In this document: positions 57,662 to 64,000 of the stretch, one piece after another
How positions within the stretch are numbered: the first letter of the stretch is position 1
Layout: each line of letters opens with the position of its first letter
Source of the DNA: Hysterium pulicare CBS 123377
Lineage: Eukaryota > Ascomycota > Dothideomycetes > Hysteriales > Hysteriaceae
DNA: 64,000 bases
Assembly: GCA_000467715.1 (NCBI GenBank)
Contig: AJFK01000595.1
Location: 1-64,000 of the forward strand
Reading direction: 5' to 3'
Program-made: the position numbers and the translations under genes
The notes under the pieces: generated by a model
The model's database searches: none
Seen by the model: only the letters and a program-made list of their open reading frames with translations
Told to the model about the DNA's origin: nothing

Positions 57662-60501
57662 TTAACCTTGCAACCCCCAAGCCTTAGGTCCGAACGTCTC
57701 CCCTTTAGCAACTGTTTTCCGCATGGCGGTATTCGATGCATCCTATATTAACTAAGTATTTTGGAAGCCTATAGTGATGTGAAACAGATGCCTACCATAG
57801 TCTCAAAAACGGCCACATTGCCCCACCAATTCGGAATAGAAACATTCGGAAGGGTGATAGCGAAGAAGATTATGACGGTTGCGATGATAAGACCGGAGTC
57901 CAGTGCGGCGCTGTAGAAATGAAAAAGTCAGATGAGTGGTTTTGTCGCTGTTGTCGGAAAGAACGAAAGAAGGAAAGCATCCTTACGCAGTTACATAGTT
58001 ATAAACATGCCACCACCCATGCCATCGGCGCTTGATCCAGTAATTAAACATCAGTCCTACTATAGCCCACGAGGAAAAACTCAACGGAGTAGCTCTAAGC
58101 AGAAAAAAGAAGTTAGAAATGGTACTGGTAGAGGGAATCGAGCATGGCTCTTACGGAGGCAGCCAGGCCATAGCTCCGATCATAACTGGCGCGTTCAGGA
58201 AACGGAGAGGAGTTCGAGGAAACCTTCGTACGAGCACCCAGAAGATTATGGGTAGAGTTACGCCGACGAGCCAGTAGTAGTGGATGGATGAATATATCGA
58301 GCCAGGACCGAACATGCGTCTGGGCCCGATGACGCCTGCGTCCAGGCTTTCAGTCAACTAGAATAAGAGATGGGGCTTTTGAAGAACTACTCACCCCATG
58401 TGATGGAAGAGGAGAAGAAAGCGCGACCGTTTGGACAGGAGAAGTGCCCGGATTGAGTCCTGTTGTCCCGGGTTATTAGCTCAGCGGATGGTTGAAGTTG
58501 ATTAATGGTTGAGTGATGAGCGCTTACGAAGAGCAGATGTTTGATATGTTACCGAGCGACCAGTTTAGAACTGCTATTTGCACGACAGAAGCCCAGATTG
58601 CAGCGACAACCTGGCAGCAAAAGACAGTCTTTGGGGGAACTTTCATGTAATGAGCGAGCTATCCACCGATAAAATTAGTAGAGGTACGGTAGCGCTGAAG
58701 TAAGCCTACAACGAAGCTACACACGTACCTTGAGATCACCTGAATAAAGTTGCGCTTGCCCTAAGACGATGGTGCTAAAGACCTTAAACACCATCACTCC
58801 AATAGGCCGACCAGGTATCATGTATCCGGCCAAGAAAGGGGACAGAACGTTAAGAGACAGCAAAATGTTTGCAACTGCATATATCATGCATGTAGGGACA
58901 ATGAAAATGAGCGCAATGATAAGAGAAACGAAGTACGCCCACCACGGTAGTTGTGAAGGATAGCCCATAGCAGTAGCAAAGCCCAAAGCGACGGATATCA
59001 CAAGTAAAACCCCGTACCACCAATCTGGCGCCTCGGGATACTTCTTCATTAGTTTGAGATGGATATCAGGCTCCTGTTTCCTAGCTGCGTTGAACCTGTA
59101 CAGAAGTTCTTTGCGATGAAAAAGAATCGTATGGACGATGGCAGCAGTCAATGCCGCAAAACTTAGACCGTAATTTATAGCAAAAGTCGGGGCGAGAAAC
59201 ATCGGAGAGTAGCTCTTGTATTTTTGTAAGTCGAATTCGAAGTTCGCTCCTAGGATCTTGGATACGTTGTACGTGTGCTGCGTATTATCGAATGTCGTTG
59301 CGGTGTTCATAGGCAGGTAATCTCCATAGAATGCTCCTGAGAATGAAATGCCTATAGCGGTTATGATGACGAACATCCCAAGTCCAATAAGTGTGTTTAC
59401 GTGGGCATGTGCAGGAGCAAGCAAAGGATTTTGCAAGTACGCCGCTACGTATGTCCAATCGAAGGTCAGCGGTATCAGAGAAAGGCCGGTATATCCCCCA
59501 AAGAGTTGATTCAGAACCACATTGTTTGGTTTGATCCAGGTTATAAAAGCGAAGACCGAGAGCCCTTGGAATATCACTCCGGGAAACCAGTAGTATGCGA
59601 ATGACCCTATCATGACATAGCAGAAGTATCGATAACGTGAAATCCGCCAGCCATAGGTAGCAGACGGGTCCGATTTACTTTTATCATGAAGAGCATATAA
59701 AAGCGCGGTGTTCGAGAACTGTCCAGGCCATATCATGGCTGAAGGCCAAATCAGGAAACGGCGGAAAAGTCCAGCCATAGCAATTCCAATGATCTGACTG
59801 CTGATGGTGAATAGCATCTGAAAACCCCAGCCCATTTGGAGGTTATAGAATGGCTTCCCGTTCAGGGCGAGGATCGCGTCCGTAGAATAGGCATAGTTGA
59901 CAGAAATGCCAGCCATTATAGTGATGACGGTGTGTTCCTTAATAGTGAATGGACCAGTGTTGAATGTCCAATCTATTCCAAACGTCTTAAACTTCTTCAT
60001 GGGGACCGCTCTCGCCCAGAGACAGCCGATTGGATAGACAATTAAAAGAACCACGACGGCCGGAAAGTTGATAGCTGGCTGCCTCAGACTCAAGAACATA
60101 TTCAGTCCGGACGCCACGGTGACAAAGAGCATGCCTAAGAGCCATGCTCGAACGGTATTTGCGACTTCGCCGCCATCGATGTTACGAACAGCGGCGCGCA
60201 CCTCCTCATACGGAGAGTTCTCAGTAAAGTCTGCTTGGACCTTTCGAACAGCTTCGAGGTCTCCCTCGTGTGTTGCAGCATGGAGCTCATCGATCTTGTC
60301 CTGAGGTAGATTGGGGTCCCACTCATGAGCAGCCTCGGTAGCTTGCAGCTCTTTCGGTTCGACGGTCTGTTCTTGGGTCTCTTTTTCAGATGCTAAAGCA
60401 TTAACTTTAGAAGCCGGCCCGGTCCCTAATCCGCTATCATTGCCAGTTGCTGTTGCGATGCCACTCTCTGGCTTCGATCGTGAGAATAATCTCCATGCCA
60501 T
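57662..60501 (-). CDS. oligopeptide transporter (OPT family)
   Basis: Seven exons: 60501-58729, 58658-58528, 58459-58395, 58335-58155, 58094-57987, 57910-57796, 57742-57662 (817 residues, total divisible by three). A soluble N-terminal tail of about 125 residues precedes at least a dozen membrane segments. Family motifs include TGPFTIKEHTVITIMA (usually N-P-G-P-F; here Thr replaces Pro), SPMFLAPTFAINYG, GDLK-LAHYMKVPPKTVF across the first intron, and NGRAFFSSSITWGVIGPRR. OPT proteins import tetra- and pentapeptides or glutathione with protons. The short exons late in the gene, down to 65 nt, are supported by continuous homology-like motifs such as WHGWWHVYNYVTA and WWGNVAVFET. It looks intact. 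Confidence 0.93.
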
Positions 60502-61007
60502 GGCGGATGGCGACTTTGAACCTCAATCTCTGGACTCTCAGCAAGTCCACATTTGTGGGACGTTGCACGAGGTCACAATGAGTTGGAAATACGAAGTTAA
60601 GAGTGGAGTTGAGAGATAAGAAGCGATGTACACATTTAACGTTGGGTGACGGGGATGCTTTGATTAACTCCCTAACTGGCTCGGATAACGGCTATCACAG
60701 GCACCTGCGGTGCTCTGATAAATAATGCCACCTTCCCTTTCGGTGAACTGATCACCAGGTTCCGAAGCTTGATGAGGCATGAAGTAGTTGGACAAAGCTA
60801 TGCCAAACGTGTCTTCTTAGAACAAACTCCCGACCAAGAAAAGCTAATAAACCTTCAGGCCTCACCGTTGGCGAACATTCCCCTGGCTGTACAGTGAATG
60901 CCCGGGCCCGGCCTCTGTTCAAACCCCGCAAACAAAAACACTCCGTTCTTCCATTTTCATTGCCAATCCTATCCAAACTTCCTGGTGCCTCGCCCGTTCG
61001 GTTGCGT
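60502..61007. other. OPT promoter region
   Basis: Upstream of the OPT gene and downstream of the short SET protein. No other feature is seen. Confidence 0.4.
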
Positions 61008-61508
61008 TCACATGGAAACGTTTGCGGTAATCTTCTCGCCTTCCTTGATATCGCGACTGGCTCGAACATGCATAGTATCGTTAGGAACATCCCATGAGAC
61101 GGAAGCGTTTGGGCAATCTGAGGGGTGTATGAATGAGATGATTAAGAAAACCGCAACACGTCGGCCGTCCGCATAAGCAGACGAGAGACCTGAGTAGATG
61201 CCCACTTGCATGTCTATTGTGTTTCTCAGGTACACAAATTCAAGAGTACTGAGTGGAACGCTTCGATGATCGGGCAGGTGAAAGGAGAATAACGGGGACT
61301 CGGTGAGAATGAGCGCCCCTACTTCGATATCCCTCGTCGCAATAAGAAACCATTCCGTTAACCTGTGGTTATCCCAACATCCTCTCGGGACTACGTCCCA
61401 AGTCCATGGTGGGTCTTCAGCATCGCCATCTTGCAGCTGCTTGTCTGACTGCTCCGGCTGGTTCGAAGTCGAGGGGTTGGCTGTGGCGGAGGGGGTAGTT
61501 GGAGCCAT
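61008..61508 (-). CDS. short SET-domain-like protein
   Basis: The ATG at 61508 gives 166 residues. After a low-complexity start (MAPTTPSATANPSTSNQPEQ) come LIATRDIEVGALILTESPLF and a SET-like core: FIHPSDCPNASVSWD, in the place of RFxNHSCxPN, followed by VRASRDIKEGEKIT. It then stops, before the GxxYxD/post-SET Cys part. It aligns with the middle of the larger SET gene at 52.9-53.9 kb (NHSCNSNAFFAWN...AVEDIKAGEEIT). The N in NHSC is replaced by Ile-His, and the active-site Tyr region is missing, so it is probably not an active methyltransferase: either a decayed gene or an unspliced partial model with a missing 3' exon. Confidence 0.55.
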   Translation of the reverse strand: MAPTTPSATANPSTSNQPEQSDKQLQDGDAEDPPWTWDVVPRGCWDNHRLTEWFLIATRDIEVGALILTESPLFSFHLPDHRSVPLSTLEFVYLRNTIDMQVGIYSGLSSAYADGRRVAVFLIISFIHPSDCPNASVSWDVPNDTMHVRASRDIKEGEKITANVSM

Positions 61509-62264
61509 TTTATTGGCGTAGTACAATACAAGCAGGGGTCGGTAACGAGTGAAAGCGTAGATTTGCAAGAACCAGTAGTAGATGCTAGAGACTTCAATAA
61601 GACTGGCGTGATAGAACGATTGGTATTTGGTAAGAAGAAGTTGCTAGTGGATGAATACTGAAGCAAATGACAGGAAAAGAAACGCGACTGTCCATGTCGC
61701 TGGACTTCACCTTCATATTTGGGTTTGGCAGGAGTTACCTATTCTTCTGCACGAATTCTTTCCAAAACATTGCAGGAAGGTGATGAAGACCTCGAACCGT
61801 CAAGGCTTTGACGGAATCGGAAGTATCCATTGGCCGCTCACATGGAAACGCGGCGAGACTTTGTTCAACGAGGTCTGATTCATGCTGGAATGCTGCTTGC
61901 TGCGTATGAAGTCCCGCAGTAAAATGCCTAGGAATCATACAAAGTAATGATGAAGAAGTTCACGGATTCCCGCTACGCATCTGCCTGGTCAGCATGGTCT
62001 GTGCTTTCCCGTATTCACTAGCTCAGCCTCGTGGATATGCTATACCTGTCTTGTCTACAACTGCGACTTAAGCATAACGAGGCGCACTTGTTTTGAGTCT
62101 TTTCGTTAACTTAAAGGCAAATTGAACAAGGATAAGGAAATACTCTTTCCAGGCAGGTGTTGCCCCATTTCCAATCTGCTCGATTCGTCAACCACTACAA
62201 TACATATGAAACCTCATATCGCTCGATATGATATACAATCCGTTTATGCCCTTAGACCTCTCAT
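61509..62264. other. intergenic, one ambiguous frame
   Basis: A minus-strand ATG frame at 61735-61938 (MIPRHFTAGLHTQQAAFQHE, ending at a GTAACT donor) looks protein-like but has no continuation or family. Otherwise nothing is seen. Confidence 0.3.
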
Positions 62265-63056
62265 TCATCCTTGGCTTGCATCTCTGGCTCTGTTCAGCGG
62301 CACTAGCTCGACTCCTGACTCGCTGAATTCACGCTCTCTGTGGCGGCGAAGAGCGACGCAGCCCAACCTCATGTAGCTTATATATTTATAGACCGTCAGC
62401 TCATCTCTCAGTAGCCAACGATTGCGGGAACTCACATAACGAAGAAAGCCAGCGAGATAAAGATCCGTTTCTCTCCGACTTGCATACCACTATCGTGAGG
62501 CGGCCATTTCGGATCGATTGGACTTGTAGGACAAAAGATACTGTTAAGTTTGCCCGTCCTTTCGCATGTAGCCCAAACGCTTACTCCAATGAGCCATATC
62601 ATGAGTTTTAAGAATGACATTACCAGAACCATGCCATAGAACATACATCCTCGTATGTGGCAGGTCACTTCAATGATCGCGAGGATGAGGCTGACGAAGG
62701 GGACGAAGCCGCAGTAAAAGACAAGACGCCTATCAAGACAAGTAAGTGCGGTGTTCGAAACATTAGTTTTGAAGTTTCAGTTACGCTTTGCTTTTGTGAT
62801 ACCATTGTAGCCCGCAATCATAATCTCTCTCGTCAACGAGGTTGTCGCACCAGTCTTTAAACAACAATTTTGGAGCAATTGCAGCTCGATGTCCCCAAAG
62901 AATGGCGAGACTGAGGACGATGATGTTGAGGACGACACTGATGACCGGAAGGATTGGTGCGAGGCGCAAGGCACCTGTCCATGGATACCGAGGAGTTCGA
63001 GGAACTCTGTGCGCTTCTATTCTAGGTCTTTCTTCAACTGGAGGAAGTGTGATTGA
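62265..63056 (-). CDS. four-TM MARVEL-like membrane protein, 5' end unresolved
   Basis: Exons: about 63056-62803, 62729-62436, 62376-62265, in phase with each other. Hydrophobic segments are visible in order: LAPILPVISVVLNIIVLSLA; LVFYCGFVPFVSLILAIIEV; MVLVMSFLKLMIWLIGVSVW; IFISLAFFVIYM. The layout of four segments, with a Cys-containing loop after the first and a longer loop with PTSPIDPKWPPH before the last, resembles MARVEL-type fungal membrane proteins. No ATG opens the first block; an in-frame stop at 63057-63059 limits it, so a small first exon or an upstream intron must exist. The tail ends ARDASQG. The family call is tentative. Confidence 0.6.
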
Positions 63057-63415
63057 TTATAGGTCCAGGGGGTTGATTTAAATCGCACGTTGAATAGTTG
63101 GGGGAAATTGCTTCGGTATGAAGCCAATGACTTGGATAAATGATGAGGAAGGTATTTTGTCTGAGAAAATATGATAGACTATGAGTTCAATGAATCCAAT
63201 GATGAGGCTGAATGAGTACGATCTCTGGAGAACGAAGTATCCACGTCAATGTGTGACTGCATGTATTACTGTCATCGAAAATTGTGCGCACATCAACAGT
63301 CACAGCCCAATGACGAATTGACTCCCAACTCCACAAACGAGATCCTAGAAATGCAGAGCATCGTGGCATTCGGTTCAATCCCTATTTACACATCCGACCC
63401 ATGAGAACCTACTGT

Positions 63416-63943
63416 CTAGCTCAACTGCGTAGAAAGTGCCGTGACCTGATCTAGCAGGGTCTGACTCTCCCCTGCAGCATTCGTCGTAACCTTCCCTAAC
63501 AAATGCTCAACCGTCTGCCCAGCATCCGTAATCTGAATCCCCTGCGCCGTCTTTATCCTCGCCACCTGAAATGCCAAGAAGAACTTCGGCACCTTGATCG
63601 CTAGACTGCCGCCTACACTTCTCACACCAGCCTCCGTAGCCAAATATAAGTTCAACTCATCCTCGAAGGTGTTGAGATTGGTGCTAGAGAGAGGGGTAGA
63701 GGTGGCGAAGTTGTCGAGAGCGAATTGAAGAGGGGTGGATGATGAAGCGGCGAAGTTGATGTTGGAGAAAGAGAGCGTGCTTGTGCTGACATCGGGGACG
63801 TTGCCGATTGTTGTCCGACTCGTATCGCATGTTATGGAGGATGCGATTGCGTCGACTGAAGTTTGGGTCTCCGCTGGGAGGGTGTCGTTACCCACAATGA
63901 AGCAGGCGGGAGATTGGCGAGGGGTGAATAGAGGTACTTGAAG
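63416..63943 (-). CDS. Ser/Thr-rich extracellular-type protein, 5' end outside window
   Basis: The last exon, 63943-63416, follows an acceptor (TTAACAG). It encodes QVPLFTPRQSPACFIVGNDT, then SITCDTSRTTIGNVPDVST, a Ser/Thr-rich middle and VPKFFLAFQVARIKTAQGIQ. It ends LDQVTALSTQLS. Cysteines (SPACF, ITCD) and composition suggest a secreted or wall protein; the signal peptide would lie in an exon beyond 64000. The family is not recognised. Confidence 0.6.
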   Translation of the reverse strand, partial: LQVPLFTPRQSPACFIVGNDTLPAETQTSVDAIASSITCDTSRTTIGNVPDVSTSTLSFSNINFAASSSTPLQFALDNFATSTPLSSTNLNTFEDELNLYLATEAGVRSVGGSLAIKVPKFFLAFQVARIKTAQGIQITDAGQTVEHLLGKVTTNAAGESQTLLDQVTALSTQLS

Positions 63944-64000
63944 CTGTTAAGTGGGCGCGACCCCAAATTTGCTTTGCCATGACATACATGAGAACGCGTT

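Noticed and set aside
61735-61938. ATG-led minus-strand frame ending at a donor-like GTAACT
   Set aside because: No continuing exon and no recognisable protein; noted only as ambiguous.

Overview
This 64 kb window is chromosomal DNA from a filamentous ascomycete fungus. Genes are short and compact, with many 45-120 nt GT-AG introns. Families typical of Pezizomycotina are present: DUF6590, a STAND/NLR receptor, fungal F-box and BTB proteins, GH76, an OPT transporter, an APSES/ankyrin cell-cycle factor and a USE1 SNARE. The flavour of the hypothetical proteins suggests Leotiomycetes, but that is only an impression. Most intron-containing genes below were rebuilt by hand from splice sites; in nearly all of them the summed exon lengths are divisible by three.

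Layout. 0-6 kb: a DUF6590 gene cut by the left edge, an unknown membrane protein on the minus strand, and a six-exon gene carrying two DUF6590 domains. 6.6-9.8 kb: an NLR with a SesA/HeLo-like N-terminus, NB-ARC and C-terminal TPRs. 9.8-13.2 kb is gene-poor, with one tiny spliced gene, a broken repeat-bearing gene and a TPR-tail relic. 13.2-23.8 kb: a P450, an MFS sugar transporter with a cluster of CreA-type sites, an FAD monooxygenase and a short-chain dehydrogenase, possibly a small oxidative or catabolic neighbourhood. 24.3-29.1 kb: an F-box-like gene and a 1085-residue basic, disordered protein. 29.1-36.5 kb is sparse, with a secreted GH76 enzyme, a Cys-rich mini-protein, AT-rich islands and a degenerate tandem repeat.

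36.5-43 kb is a housekeeping block: an acyl-CoA ligase of 4CL type, the complex I subunit NDUFB7 (three small exons, easily missed), an MBP1-type transcription factor divergent from it, and USE1. 44-52 kb: a small phospho-protein-like gene, a BTB protein, glutathione-dependent formaldehyde dehydrogenase (with a 15-nt exon and a GC-AG intron) and a peroxiredoxin-like protein. 52.8-64 kb: a SET-domain gene, an adjacent coiled-coil protein, a secreted amidase, an OPT oligopeptide transporter, a shortened second SET protein, a four-TM protein and a secreted protein that runs off the right edge.

No rRNA, convincing tRNA, CRISPR array, intact transposon or virus-like element was recognised. The most interesting parts are the paired DUF6590 loci, the NLR and its adjacent debris, the unusual FDH gene structure, and several small spliced genes that simple ORF scanning misses.
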